Of a stretch of 64,000 bases of DNA, positions 44,983 to 57,755 are shown in pieces (the stretch's first letter is position 1; every line of letters begins with the position of its first letter). Under the pieces are notes generated by a model. That model saw only the letters and a program-made list of their open reading frames with translations, did not search any database and had not been told where the DNA came from. The translations under genes were made by a program, and so were the position numbers. The DNA is taken from positions 521,732,185-521,796,184 of the forward strand of contig NC_081414.1 in the NCBI RefSeq assembly GCF_030272615.1, given 5' to 3'. This stretch comes from Cryptomeria japonica. Lineage: Eukaryota > Streptophyta > Pinopsida > Cupressales > Cupressaceae.

Positions 44983-46180
44983 ATGATGAAGAGGGAAGGT
45001 CCTAAGTTCAATAGAGATAAATTCAAAATATGAAAGGATAGAATGAAGATCATTATTAGGAGTTTGAATGCTCAACACTGGAGCTATGTTGAGAATGTTT
45101 ATGTAATCCCAACTGGTACTCTAACCGATGATCAGAAAGGAGAGATTCAAGAAAATGGGCAAGTCATGGAACCCCTTATTAGTAGTTTGTTCGATATTGA
45201 GTTTATTAATGTACAAGATAAGGATACTCCTAAGGATGTATGGGACACATTGGAAACTATTTATGGTGGTGATGAGCATGTCAAGCAATCTAAGGAAGAG
45301 AACCTTAGAGGAAAATTTGAAGAGATGAGGATGGTTGAAGGTGAAACCATTCAGCAATATGGCATAAGGATCAAGACTATTGTTGGAGATATCAAGAGCA
45401 CTGGTGGAACAATCGATGATGCCACCATTTTCAATAAAGTGTTGAGCTCACTGTCACTAGTCTATGCAATTAGGGTTGCTTCTATTCAAGAACATAGGTC
45501 TATAGACAAAACCAAGGTATCCTTAGAATCTATCATTACAAAGTTGATTGCATATGAGTTGAATAGCTATGATGGTAGTGTTTAGAAGACTGAGTCATCT
45601 TTTAGAGTATTTGTTGCACCAACCAGAAAAGGAAAAGAAGTAAGTACCAGTTATAAATCCATGCAAAGTAAAGGTATGGATGATGAAGAGATTTTGACGG
45701 AGTTTGAATCTCTTCTTTCCAAGAGACTTATAAAAGGCACTAGAAAATATAGAGGTAAGCTTCCTTTAAAATGTTTTGCTTGCAATAAGATAGGACATAT
45801 AGCTGTTAACTATCCTAACAATGACAATAAGGATAAACCGGAGAGGTTTAGAAAGTATAAAGGAGGAAATAGAAGAAATTGTCTTATTGTAGTGGATGAA
45901 GGTGTTATTGATGAAGAATCTAAGGATCAAGAGAATGAGGACATAGCATTTGTAGTTGTAAAGGAAGAAGTGTCTGAAAAGAAAGCACTTGTCTCTCGCA
46001 TTGACAACTCTAATGAGTGGATTATTGATAGTGGTTATTCTCACCACATGACTAGTGATCAAAGAAAGTTTATGTCTCTAGGAGAATATGATGGAGGTGT
46101 TGTCAGATTTGGCAATGCTGCACCATGCTTGGTAAAATGAAAAGGATCCATCTCATTGAATGGAAAGAGTAGTGCGGATG
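44983..46180 (+). pseudogene. Gag and protease of C
   Basis: Two adjacent ATGs at 44983 (MMKREGPKFNRDKFKI), then a stop near 45031 and an open stretch 45043-45585 of UBN2-type Gag (DTPKDVWDTLETIYGGDEH). After a TAG at 45583 the next ORF (45661-46140) has the knuckle CFACNKIGHIAVNY, with the same Cys-to-Tyr change as B, and the protease motif IIDSGYSHHMT with DSG intact. Confidence 0.85.
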
Positions 46181-47576
46181 ATGTCTACTGGGTAGAAGGT
46201 GTTAAGAATAACCTATTGAGTTTTTCTTGGCTAAATGATAAATGACTCATTCTGGAGTATAATTGGAAAGAGTGGTGAGCTTATTGCCACTAGTAAGAAA
46301 ACCAGAGGTAACTTGTTTCAGTTGAATGCCAAGATAAGTCAGTGTTTGATGGAAAAGTTTGATGACAGTTGGATATGGCATAGGAGACTTTATCATATGA
46401 ACTTTGATAATATTGTAAAGGTGAGTAAGATCAAGGCAGTAAGAGGTATGCCTTTGCTGAACAAACCAGAGAATTCTTTGTGTAGAGAATGTCAACTTGG
46501 GAAGATGTCTTCCTCAACTTTCAAAGGTAAGTCTTTTTCAGCAGAAAACTTACTTGATCTTGTGCATACTGATTTGTGTGGTCCTATGAAAACTACAACT
46601 ATTCAGGGAGATAGGTATTTCAATATTCTTACTGATGACTGCTCAAGAATGATGTGGGTCACATTCTTGAAAGAAAAGTCTGAGGTATTTGGAAATTTCA
46701 AAGCCTTTAGAGCATTAGTAGAGAAGGAAAGTGGTCAAAAGATAAAATGCCTAAGAATTGATCAAGGAGGTGAATTCATTTCTGATGAATTCAACAAGTA
46801 CTGTGAAGATAGTAGTATCAAGAGGCAGTTGTCTACCCCAAGGATACCTCAACATAATGGCATAGAAGAAAGGAATAACAAGACTATAGTTGAAGCGGCT
46901 ACAATAATGTTGATCCAAGGAAAGGTTGCTCATACTTTTTGGAGAGAAGCGATGAGCACTGCAGTCTATACTATGAACCGGGTACTCATCAAGAAAGTTT
47001 GAGTTAAAACCCCTTATGAGTATTGGATCAGGAAGACTCCCAGAATGAGTTATTTCAAAGTATTTGGTAGTAAGTGTTACATCAAGAGAGGTGAGTATCT
47101 GAGCAAGTTTGATGCTAAATGTGATGAAGGAATATTTCTGGGTTATTCCACTAGTAGTAAAGCTCTCAAATTCTACAATAATAGAACACAAAAAATTGTT
47201 GAGAGTATCAATGTCAGGGTTGATGAATCCCCTGAGGAACTTGAGGAAACCTATAGCGAGGAAGTGGAAGATGAACTGGGTGTAGCCTTTTGGGAACCGG
47301 TTAAGAAAGAAACAAGTAAAGATCTTAGTGTTCCTGTAATGGTAGAAGTTGTAGTAGGTGAAGAAGAATTAAGTGAAGAAGAAAAGGAAAAGCTAGTAGA
47401 ACCAGCTATAGTCATTCCTAGATATGTGAAACTACATAATGATCTGAAGCAGATCATAGGAGATAAAGATGCAGGGATACTCACAAGAAGAAAGGTGAAA
47501 GAAAACTCTTGTATGATTTCTGAATTGGAGCCCAAACTTCCAAAGAAGCACTTACAAATAAATATTGGATTAAGGC
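46181..47576 (+). pseudogene. Integrase of C
   Basis: Frameshift near 46240, then a 255-codon ORF (46235-47002) with IWHRRLYHMNFDNI / CRECQLGK (zinc-binding), HTDLCGPM (Asp), LRIDQGGEF (Asp) and HNGIEERNN (Glu), so all three catalytic residues are present. A stop at 47000 separates the C-terminal part (47045-47593, SYFKVFGSKCYIKRG, FLGYSTSSKALKFYN). Glu-rich linker after it. Confidence 0.85.
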
Positions 47577-49065
47577 AATGGAAGAGGAGCTAGACCAAAT
47601 AGAAAAGAATGCAACATGGTCCTTGGTACCCAGACTAGAACATAAGAATGTCATAGGTACCAAATGGGTCTTCAGGAATAATCTAAATGAAGAAGGCATA
47701 GTTGTAAGAAACAATGAAAGACTTGTATGCAAAGGATATGATTAGGAAGAGGGAGAAGACTATAGAGAAACCTTTTCTCCTATGGCTAGACTGGAAGGTG
47801 TCTGAATGTTGCTTACATTTGTATCATTCAAGAGATTTAATGTTTACCAAATGGATGTGAAGTTTGTATTCTTGAATGGAAACCTAGAAGTGGAAGTGTA
47901 TATTGAGCAACCGGATGGGTTGCCTTATCAAAAGATAGTAACATGGTGTGTAGATTACACAAAGCCTTGTATGGATTGAAACAAGTACCTAGGGCATGGT
48001 ATGAATGTTTACACTCTCATCTTGTGAAAATAGGATTTCAGAGAACAAGTGAGGACAGAAACATCTACCTAAAATCTGAAGGTGATCAGATTCTAATATG
48101 TGAAGTATTTGTAGATGACATAATCTTTGGAGGAGATCGTGAAATGATTTATGCATTTGCAGATGAAATGAAGAAAGAGTTTGAGATGTCTCTCATTGGA
48201 GAGATAAATTTCTTCATTGGTTTATAGATTCAACAAATGAAAGAGGGTATCTTTATTACTTGATCCGTCCAAGTATGTCAAATAGGTATTGAAGACCTTT
48301 GGTGTGAAGGAGAGAAAACCGGTTGGTACACCAATGGTGACCGGCTATAAACTGACTAAGGAAGATGATTTAGCGTTGGTGAATGAGAAGGATTATCGGT
48401 CAGTGATTGGTAAGCTGCACTATGTGGTGCATAGCAGACTAGATATTGCTCATGCAGTGGGCATAGTAGCTCGTTTTCAAAAAATTCCAAGAGAATCCCA
48501 CTTGGTAGCAGTCAAGAGGATTCTTAGATACCTGAAAGGGATTGTTGACTATTGATTGTGGTATCCATACAATGGCTATTTTAATCTCAAGGTATTTACC
48601 GATGCAGATTAGGGAGGTAATGTGGACGACTAGAAAAGCATAACTGGTGGAGCATTCTTTCTTGGTGGAAGACTAGTCTCATGGGCTAGTAAGAAGCAGA
48701 GTTGTACTTCTCAGTCTATAGCCAAAGAGGAGTATGTGGCAGCATTTATGAACTACACTCAGGCAATCATGATGAAACATGTATTAGATGGTTTCAAAGT
48801 ACCTATATCTGAATCGGTGAGTATATTTTGTGACAATACTAGTGCAATCAATATTTCCAAGAATCTGGTATTGCATGCTAGAACTAAGCACATTGAGCTC
48901 AAGTATCATTTTTTGAGAGAGAAGGTTCAAAATAGAGAGGTTGTATCACAACATGTTTCCAATAAAGAGCACCTAGTAGACATATTCACTAAGTCCTTAC
49001 CGAAGACTACATTTACCTATTTGAGAGATGAATTAGGGGTTTTGACCCTTCATGAAGTAAACTAA
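47577..49065 (+). pseudogene. Reverse transcriptase and RNase H of C
   Basis: RT motifs [40 protein letters not shown] and FVDDIIFGGD (FVDD at 48108-48119). Frameshifts near 47577, 47925 and 48265, stops near 47743 and 47803. RNase H ends LVDIFTKSLPKTTFTYLRDE ... HEVN, stop at 49063-49065. The 48736-49065 ORF is intact. Confidence 0.9.
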
Positions 49066-49352
49066 ATATGTTTGCTCCACATTAGTTAGGTGTTACAGTG
49101 TCAAATATTTTAGGAATGATGTGTTGAAGGATGCTACTCCATAGGGGGAGCAGCATAGTGAAATATGGGAGCTTGTACCTTCACTTTGGCATTGTTGTCA
49201 ATAGGGGGAGAAGATATATAATAAGGGGAGAAGATGTGTGATAGGGGAGAAGATATCTGATGCAGATATTTTAGTTGCACTTGTGTATCATGTTTTTTAT
49301 CGTTGCAATGTTATGCTAAGTAAGTATTTCCATCAATACCAAAGGGGGAGAT
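49066..49352 (+). promoter_or_regulatory. 3' untranslated segment and multiple polypurine tracts of C
   Basis: atagggggagcagc (about 49141), gtcaatagggggagaag (about 49197-49213), two further ggggagaag copies, and the PPT aaagggggagat (49341-49352) at the LTR edge. Confidence 0.65.
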
Positions 49353-50727
49353 TGTTGGCATTTGATGAACCGGCATGATGATATGATGATAATGTATGTT
49401 TTCATTGATGTCAATATTTGCAAGTGAACTGGTATGAAGAGATGAAGTGAACCAGTGGTAGGGTTTCACTAAGTGTGACTACCAGTTGGTAGTCTCAGCT
49501 CTAGGGTTTCCAATTTGGTAATCTAGCTTATGCGATGCAACCGATGATATTCTGTGATGAGTTAGCTAAGAAATAAGGATGAGATCAAGATGCCACATTA
49601 GTTTTGTGCACATGAAGGATTTCCTTGAGGATCTTGCATATGCAGATCGACTGCATTAAATGTCTACCTTGGGAATGAACATTCTTCTTAGCAGTATGAG
49701 AATAAAGCATGATGGGTTACTAATTTCTATGTGCAGTGGAAAATGGATGATGCATAATGACTTATGATTCGTTTAAGATTGTTTCATTCTATGTAATGTG
49801 TTTGGATGGTCAGGATTGGACTACTTGTAATTGTAAACCTAAGATGCTTAGGGTTTAGGGTTTATGTTACCGACCTAATTGTTGTCTATAAGGTCGATGA
49901 TGTTTGTTATTGTAAGTTGTTGGAAAAATTTGTGTATGTATTTGAGTGATGTGATACTTTCCAGACCAGTGAGTGAAAACTATAGAGTGTGATTGCAGAG
50001 TAGAGGAATTGAAAAGGATCTTCCTTAGCATATAGTGTTGTTATCAGATCAGAGTTTTACCTATTGTCTTCTAACCATTTCAACAGAAAGAAAATCCCTT
50101 TGTCGGGTAGCTTTAACAAGCTTACTTTAAATCCTCTAACCAGGTGACTCAAGTTCATTCAATTCTTTAAATCCTCTAGCAAGGTAACCTTTAATAGGGT
50201 ATATAGCCATTCCTTAACTGGGTGATCTTTAACATGATCAGTTCCTAGTAGAACCTTATTGTAAATTCTTTAACCAGACTAGGATCCTAACAAAGAGAGC
50301 TTCAAAAGAGTTCAAAACAAGCTTGTGGGTATTCATCCCCACCGTGTTTTTTCCCATTTGGGTTTCCACATAAAAATTATGTGTGTCATGAGTTGTGCAT
50401 TTTTCATGTGATAATTAAGTACTCTTTGTTTAAGTGATTATGCATGCAGAGCTAATGGTTATGGTATTGTTGATATACCACATGCATATGTTTATGGGTG
50501 AAGTAGTTATCAAGTATTGAATATATTTGAAGTATTCAATTTTACCTGTTTATGTTATTTATAGTCTTACTGTGTTTAATTGGTATTGCCATGGTTAAGT
50601 TCATTAATGAAGACAACTGGTTAGCATTGTTTTAACTTGATAAGTTGCTGAGAAGTTTTTGTATGTACTGATTCACCCCCCACTCTCAGTACTAGTTAGG
50701 ATATTTGTTGTTCATCGTTATTCATCA
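49353..50727 (+). repeat. 3' LTR of C
   Basis: 1,375 bp. CGACCT (49871-49876) and AGGTCG (49891-49896) flank TATAAGG (49887-49893). Perfect U5 hairpin GTACTGA (50665-50671) / TCAGTAC (50686-50692). Ends TTATTCATCA. The ORF that starts at 50659 begins in this LTR and runs by chance into D. Confidence 0.9.
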
Positions 50728-50732
50728 ATTAG

Positions 50733-51808
50733 GACTCTAATTACATTTGTAGCATATAGAGGATTGAAGGTATATCAGATGGATGTGAAGTCAACATTTC
50801 TAAATGGAATATTGGAAGAGGAAGTGTACATTGAACAACCATATGGTTATGCATTGACTGAAGCAAAGGATATAGTGTGCAAATTACACAAGGCACTATA
50901 TGGTTTGAAGCAATCACCTAGGGCATGGTATGAAAGACTACATTCTCACTTAGTAAAGATTGGTTTTCATAGAACAAGTGAAGACAATAATATATATCTC
51001 AAGATAGAAGGAGATAGGATACTGGTTAGTGAGGTATTTATAATGGGAGATTGTAAACTTGTTGGAACACCAATGGTTACAAGATGTAAATTGTCTAAGG
51101 AAGATGATTTTGCATCAATTGATAAAAAGGAGTATAGGTCTATGATAGGGAAACTACATTATGTTGTTCACAATAGACTGGATATTTCTCACACAGTTGG
51201 ATTAGTTTCCAAATTTTAGAAAAATTCCTAAGGAGACGCACATGGTAGCAACAAAGAGAATTTTTTGAGATATTTGAAAGATATGATTGACTATGGATTA
51301 TGGTATCCATATGCAGGAGACTTTGATTTCAAAGTCTATACAAATGAAGACTGGGCAGATAATGTTGATGACAAGAAGAGTACAACTAGAAGAGCATTTT
51401 TTGTTGGAGACTGACTTGTGTCTTGGAGCAATAAGAAATGGAGTTCTATCTCCCAATCAGCTACAGAGTCTAAATATATTATAGCATACATGAACTATAC
51501 ACAAGCAATCTAGATGAAACACATTTTGGAAGGTTTGAAGTTGAAAATTTCAGAACCATTAAATATTTTTTGTGATAACACCAGTGCTATAAATATTTCA
51601 AAGAACCAGGTGTTGCATGCTAGAACTAAGCATATTGATTTGAAGTATCAATTTCTAAGAGAGAAAGTATAGAGTAAAGATGTGCCATTGGAGCATGTTT
51701 TTTTCAAAACAACAGCTAGCAGATATCTTTACTAAACCTCTACCTAAGGTGACATTTGAGTATCTTAGAGGTAAGTTAGGGGTTGTACCCCTACATGAAG
51801 TTAATTAA
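50733..51808 (+). pseudogene. Rest of RT and RNase H of D, active site deleted
   Basis: Resumes the RT after C: MDVKSTFLNGILEEEVYIEQ, LYGLKQSPRAWYERLHSH. At about 51042 LVSEVF joins directly to MGDCKLVGTPMVTR, removing the FVDD active site and the following ~55 residues compared with C. RNase H follows with stops (51219, 51413, 51513) and ends at 51806-51808. Confidence 0.85.
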
Positions 51809-52078
51809 GCAAATGTGGAAGACATTAGTCCCAGAGCGTATTGGAAATATTGAAGAAGGATTTGTGTTGAGTGGACCTACTCCACAGGAGGAGCAAACAG
51901 TCGTAGAACGGTGAAGTATGAAACTATGTGTTTTACTTTCACTTTGGCACTGTTGTCAAAGGGGGAGAAGAATTGTATTTGATTGATAACAAATTACCAA
52001 TTGAAGGCATTTTACTCTCAATCATCACAATCAAGTGGTATTGATATATGTATTGCCATCAATACCAAAGGGGGAGAA
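51809..52078 (+). promoter_or_regulatory. 3' untranslated segment and polypurine tracts of D
   Basis: gtcaaagggggagaag (about 51955-51970) and the PPT aaagggggagaa (52067-52078), about 110 bp apart as in E1. Confidence 0.65.
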
Positions 52079-53451
52079 TGTTGGTATTTTATGAAGATTG
52101 CATTGATGAAGTATAGTGTTGTCATTGATGTTAACAACAACTAGTAATGAAGATGTAATACAACCGGTATTGATGTAGTAAAGCAACCGATAGAGAAGCA
52201 ATGTTGGAAACTAGTATTACTATTGAACTAGAGAGATCAATTGGTACCCCTAACCCATTGATAAGTTGAAGCCTAATCGATGTAACTTGGATAATTAGTA
52301 GTGTTGATCTATGATCGAATTATGAGTGGAGATGATGATGCCACATATGCATGATGCATGTGATGAGTTTCAAAGTGATTTTGGCATGTAGAGATAATTG
52401 TTTTATCTTGGGAATGAACAAATGCATAGAATGAACAGTGATCAAGAAGTGATCTAGGAACAGTCAAAGTTGTCTTGAACAATGTGCAGTTGATTGTTAT
52501 GTAATCTAATGGTCATGTTTGAACCGATATGTTTGTAATCTCTATGAGATCTTAGGTTTTGTGTTGTGTTATTGACATATTGTATTTATATTTAAGGTCG
52601 ATAAAGTTTTTTGTAAGTTATGTTGGCAAATATTTGAAGTGTGAGTTTTTGTTGCCAAACTAGGAGGAGTATGTGCAGAATGTTGTTAAGGCAGATAGGA
52701 TCATAAAATGATATAATTAAGTAGAGAAATGCTATTACCAGATCAACAAGACCTTTTTGCTCTCTAGCCATTACAATAGTTAAATCCCCTAACAGGATAA
52801 GCTTTAATAGGTTTCTTGTTTAAATCCTCTAACCAAGTGATCCATTAGCTTGGGTTTCAAATCCTCCACTGAGGTTACTTTTACAAGGTATTGTAGTCAA
52901 TCCCTTAACTGGGTGGTCCCTAACTGGATCTGTTCTTAACATGACATTTTTTGTAAAGCTTCTAACAACAATTGGCTCCTAACATGGAGAACTTCAAAAG
53001 AGTTTAGAATACTTGTGGGTATTCATCCCCACTGTGGTTTTTACCATCTGGGTTTCCATGTGAAAAATCTTATGTGAAGTGGTGAATATTTGTTTTGTGT
53101 TTTTTATATGGTTATTATGTATAACTAGTAAATCCACTAAGACATGTTTAGATGACCAGAAGTGATCTGAAATGAGCTATTAATGATGTTACTAAACTTG
53201 TTTTATGTTTTTGGTAAAAATTATTTGAGTTTTAGATCTGTTACACTATATCATTGATATTCTGATCAACTGGTAAAGTTTGACAATGCAGTTACAGTTT
53301 TAGTTATAGTGACTAAACCAGCTAAGTCACGTTATGTTTTGTAAGTTATTTCTGAATTTGGTGAAGATTAGTATATTTTCTATCTACTGATTCACCCCCC
53401 CTCTCAGTAGTTGACCAAATCATTATTTTTTCATCATATTATCACTTAACA
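52079..53451 (+). repeat. 3' LTR of D
   Basis: 1,373 bp, TGTTGGTATTTTATGAAG...CACTTAACA. It is the uninterrupted reference for the E1 LTR. U5 hairpin CTACTGA (53384-53390) / TCAGTAG (53404-53410). Followed by N3 sequence. Confidence 0.8.
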
Positions 53452-54852
53452 TCATAATACGTCAAAGTATGCAGATTTGACATACCTCATGGTCCTTCAA
53501 GGGGTTCTCAAACTAATCTAACATTAAGTTCCCCCTAAGATTTTAAAAATATTAGTTTTTGAGTGAAGGGTTCTCGACACTAGGTGAAGAAATAGGATCT
53601 TCAAATGGTTTAACTTCAATTATCTCACCATCCTTCTTTTTCTAGATTTTGTTCATTTCAGCTCTGGTCTCCTCCACATCAACTTTCATCTTTCCTTTTT
53701 GGTCAGTAGATTGACTCACCTTTTCTCTGCAAAACTTTGCAATATGTCCTCATTTATGACAATGATAACAATCCATACTAGATGCTCTCCAAGGTCTAGC
53801 ATTGCCTCTACTAGTCCTTCTTCTACAGTTCATAGCTACATGACCATAGTTATGATAGATTATGGAAACCACATTCATCCTCTTTTCCATCTCATAGGGA
53901 GTAGACTAGCTAGCATAGTGTCTCTACCAATTAGGACTTCTCTGATCATCAAAGGTTCTTTGCCAACCACCACCAGACTTATGACTTGTGTGAGAAGTAG
54001 GATTATTTTCTCCATACCTACACTAAACAGTTCTATGTACATGCATGTTGCAAGTGAAACAATAACCATTAAAGGTCCTATGCTTATATCTTTGATAAGT
54101 ATTGGATTTATAACCATTAGCAACATCAGATTTGCTTCTACAAACATTAGGAGTGTGTCCTAGCTTATGACAATTGAAACAAAAGGCTTATAGGATTTCT
54201 TACTAGTGGGTTTCTAAATCTTAGAAATAGATTTACCTTCATGGATGTTGTTCTTGGTACCGGAAGGCTCACCTTTGTCAAATGTATTGTAACCCAATAC
54301 AGTTGTATCACTGTTCATCCTTTGAGATTGGATTTGTTCATCAAGCATGGTAGAACTTTTATTAAACTTTGCAAGCTTCTCATTAGCATCAGCAAGTTCT
54401 TTTGTAAGATCTTCATTCCTTTTCATGAGAGTCTATCTAAGAGACATTGACATATCTAGTTCAGCCCTTATCTCTTCTTTTTCTTCTTTTTCCTCATGCT
54501 AGTGTGCATATAGAGTGTCATTTTCTTGATTTATCTTGAAGATCTCATGTTCATTCTCTTTGATTTTGTCTTCTGTTTCCCTCCTTGCTTCAAGTTCTTG
54601 ACTCATCTAGATAGTTAGGACTTCAAGCTCTCTCCTCAAGTTTGTTTTCTCACCATTCAGTTTCTCCACTTCTTCAACCAATGTATCTATGTTTTTTTCA
54701 TCCAAAGAGCTAATTTTAGAGACTTTCAACAGTTGTTAAGTAAACTCTTTCCTTTTAACAAGTGAAGCTTTATACTTGCCCCTCAAAGTTTCTAGGGCTT
54801 CCTCAGTTTCAACAAGTTTATGAGACATCTCTCTATAACTTATATCCCCCAT
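53452..54852 (-). pseudogene. Gag of N3 (coiled coil plus four zinc knuckles)
   Basis: ATG at 54852 (MGDISYREMSHKLVETEEAL). Long heptad-rich region with stops (ORF 54426-54214 LTKELADANEKLAKFNKSST), then knuckles CFNCHKLGHTPNVC, CFTCNMHVHRTV-stop-C, a decayed CYNYGHVAMNC-like copy and CYHCHK-stop-GHIAKFC. Same layout as N1/N2 Gag but diverged in sequence. The C-terminal tail (VDVEETRAEMNKI) continues to about 53560 and the element is cut at the D LTR. ORF2 of N3 is not present. Confidence 0.65.
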
Positions 54853-54900
54853 GTTTGTCTTAGGAGTCCTTATCAAGTGATTAAGCCTCAAATAAGGTTA

Positions 54901-54914
54901 GCTCTAATACCAAT
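54901..54914 (-). promoter_or_regulatory. Primer-binding site of N3
   Basis: Minus strand attggtattagagc adjacent to the LTR end. Same tRNA-Met type with one C-to-T change. Confidence 0.75.
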
Positions 54915-56145
54915 TGATAAACTATAAGGCACTAAGAGGGAGGGGTAAATCGGTGCAAGCAGAAACAATATGTCTGATCACCAACTTAAACACTTTAAAA
55001 CTTATCAAGCATAAGAGGAATATCACCACATAAGCTAATACCCAATAAAATAAATTCCACATAACACAAGAGATTATACATGGAAACTCAAAAGGGAAAA
55101 ACCATGGTGAGACTTAATACCCACAAGATTCACTATCTGCTGAATAGAAATCTTGACCAGTTAAGGTCTTACAAATATGCCCTCTTAGGAGCAGACCCGA
55201 TTAGGATTCACCCGGTTAAGGGATTTAAATGATAGGCCCTGTTAGGAGCTATGACCTATTAGGATCAACCTCACAAGAGGATTTAACACTCTGATATAGA
55301 GCTACCCTATTAGGGTATTTACAGATTATATCCTGTTAGCAGCTACCCGATTAAGGTATTTTACTGCCGCAAATTGTTAGGGAAACAACAGTTCAAATGA
55401 TCTTCATATAACACCTCTATGTTTGATAAGATCCACATCAAATCCTCAAAACATCAATAACACATCAATACAGAGCTTCACAAAATACTACACAATCAAC
55501 TTTACCTGATTCTCCTTTGATCTCACACACATACTTATTTATATATATACCAACTTGATACCTCGTCACAATTTTTATAAACATTTACATTTACTCAGCT
55601 ACAACCTTGGAACAATTTCCTAGGTTCAAGGAATCTAGAAAAACTTACATCACACACTTTAATTATATCGGCCATCAACATAAGAAATTAAAACCTGTGT
55701 CATTTTACCGATTTAAGTGACTATATCACTACCGGTTAAGTGTCCATCTGAATGTCTCCTCTATACATCAAATCTCGCTTGTCTAGTTGAATCTACCAAT
55801 GCGGTTATGACCAAAGCTCCAAATCATTGTCTCCATCACTGCTATAAAATTGCATCATCCAACTTGTCATGAATCTCCTGTATTGGTTGTCGAAATGCAA
55901 TTCTGTCTCAATTTACCGATTGAGATCCTAATTATCAGTTCATTGGTAAATTTTCATCTGTATTGGTTATACCTTACTGGTTGGCTTCCAAGACTTAGTT
56001 GAGCACAAAAATATTGTTTCCATCAATGACAACACAAGACTTAGTCATCAAACATGAATCTCAATCTCTTCATCACATTCACCAATCAATCATTTATTAG
56101 TTGCAAATCACCAATAGTCTTTACCAATTCAATCAAATGCCAACA
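54915..56145 (-). repeat. 5' LTR of N3
   Basis: 1,231 bp, minus strand TGTTGGCATTTGATTG (56145) to TATAGTTTATCA (54915). Contains accggttaaggg-type modules (55150-55370), the aatcttgtgggtattaagtctcaccatgg block (about 55090-55135) and a partly decayed U5 hairpin (about 54928-54958). The opposite LTR is missing. Confidence 0.7.
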
Positions 56146-57444
56146 CTCTAATGAGATCAAGACGTTTCTTATGGAGTGTCATCAATCTCATCATGGAGGA
56201 CCACATTACTTTTTATAATCATCTTCAAAGCCCTTTGACAAATGGGAAGGTACCAAAATCTTTTGAGATTGACCATATTGATGTGGGTAGAGGATCCCCA
56301 TGCAAGGTAGAAAAACTTGATATTGCGCTTGCATGTACTTCAACTAAGTTTTCTTCTTCAAAAACATCAAGAAATTTCTTGTTGGTCCTACTCCTATTTC
56401 ATGCCCTTTGGTGAGGTTTGTTTTCAAATAGCCTCAAATGTCTATTTGGCTTTTGTTGTAGGTGTTGGGTTCCTTTTCATACTCTTATTTGATTAATTGC
56501 TCCAATCAAAATCACATGCTAGTCCTTCCTATTTGCCTTTAATTTTGTTTAGCTAGTTTCAATCTCTCTTCTTGTGAGACTCATTTTGTTCACCTTTTTG
56601 GCCATTTTGTATCTAGATTTGAGCTCTTCATGTGTTTTTACCTTAATCATAATATCCATTGTCATCCTATTATTACCATTAATTTTGTCTATCATGATTT
56701 AATTAAATAATTCCTTATTATTTTATTAAACTTAGTAAATTATCCACCATTCAAATAAATAAATAAATAGAATTCACTCATTATCTACCTATTCCTCAAA
56801 TATTTAAATAAAATATCAAATTCAACCTCGCATTCTCCAATTATCTATTAAACAAATTAATAAATCCATAAATTATACCTTGTGAGCTAACTATTAAATC
56901 AAAATAGTTAACTCCCCATTCATGTAAATGAGTTAAAAAAATAAATTTAATGATTTAATTGCTCCACACACGTAGTTGACTTCTTCATGCAAGCACTCAA
57001 ATCCTTCATTCACTTGGTCAACTTAACCATCTATTCTCCACGCAATCAATAAACTTCTTCTAACCCAATTATCAATTCACTTAACTTAATCATTGTTTAA
57101 AAAAAAATTCAACCCCTCCATGATTGTCACCTCTCCTCATCATATCTATAATCCATAGAACAATACATGATCAAATCTCAACCACTAGTTCTTCCCTCCA
57201 AAAATTTATAAATTGAGCATCTCATTCATTATTTTCATCATCAATCTTCAATGCAAACTCAAGCTCTTAAATCCATAATTTGATGAATGATAATGTTAAT
57301 ATGGCAAGTGAGAGCACCGCTATGTCAATGACATCTTGAGAACATCCATGCAATTCTTAATCAAAGTTTTGTGTAAGTTAAAATATAGGATTTTGAACTT
57401 TGATTTTAATGTTCTTATTGTTTTGTTCTAATTTGCATGCATTC
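56146..57444. other. Unassigned AT-rich stretch
   Basis: 1.3 kb without recognisable coding sequence; the 87-codon ORF at 56151-56414 matches nothing I know. From 56690 to 56960 there are many aattaaataa/ttatttaa-type motifs like those in the TGTAGA-type LTRs, and tttataaattgagc (about 57206) resembles an LTR core promoter. A decayed TGTAGA-type LTR is possible, but no termini were found. Confidence 0.35.
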
Positions 57445-57755
57445 ATTGGTGTAAGAATTGGCTATGAATTTAGCCACCCAAGATCTAGAGACAAAATAGA
57501 AAGGACAACAATAAGAGAGAAATAATATGACAAGAATAAACTATATTCCTATCAATGATGCAATAGAATAGAATCAACTAGATTCCATACAATGAATATG
57601 TAATGAATTTATTATTACATAGGAGACCCCTTGGTTATATAGCCAAGGTGAGAACATACAAATGCACAAGATTATGACAAGTGTCCTAATCTTATGACAT
57701 GCAACAAAAAGTAACAACATATCATCCACCTAAAGTGGAAAAGTGATCACATGAT
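57445..57755 (-). repeat. Possible truncated minus-strand LTR related to the solo LTR
   Basis: On the minus strand, ggctatataaccaagggg (TATA) is followed by ttgtatgg...tagtttattcttgtcatattatttctctc and an end near tcttacacca. The solo LTR has ctatataagc...ttgtatgt...cagtttattcttgtcctatattgtgtctc. Order and spacing agree. It is cut at 57756 by N2. Confidence 0.4.

Larger units (their letters stand above)
43549..50727 (+). mobile_element. Element C: complete copia retrotransposon, the best preserved here
   Basis: 7,179 bp. LTRs 1,363 and 1,375 bp. TSD gttag (43544-43548) versus attag (50728-50732), one mismatch. PBS, gag, protease, integrase, RT, RNase H and PPT all present. Same family as B but with fewer stops (for example an integrase ORF of 255 codons). 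Inserted in the RT gene of D: host sequence reads ggaaggtgttag | gactctaattacattt, as in uninterrupted E1 (25016). Confidence 0.9.

Noticed and set aside
50659-51219. 186-codon ORF apparently starting in the C 3' LTR
   Set aside because: Chance fusion of LTR sequence with the D reverse transcriptase across the insertion junction.
53699-54163. 154-codon plus-strand ORF
   Set aside because: Antisense shadow of the N3 zinc-knuckle region, which has recognisable motifs on the minus strand.
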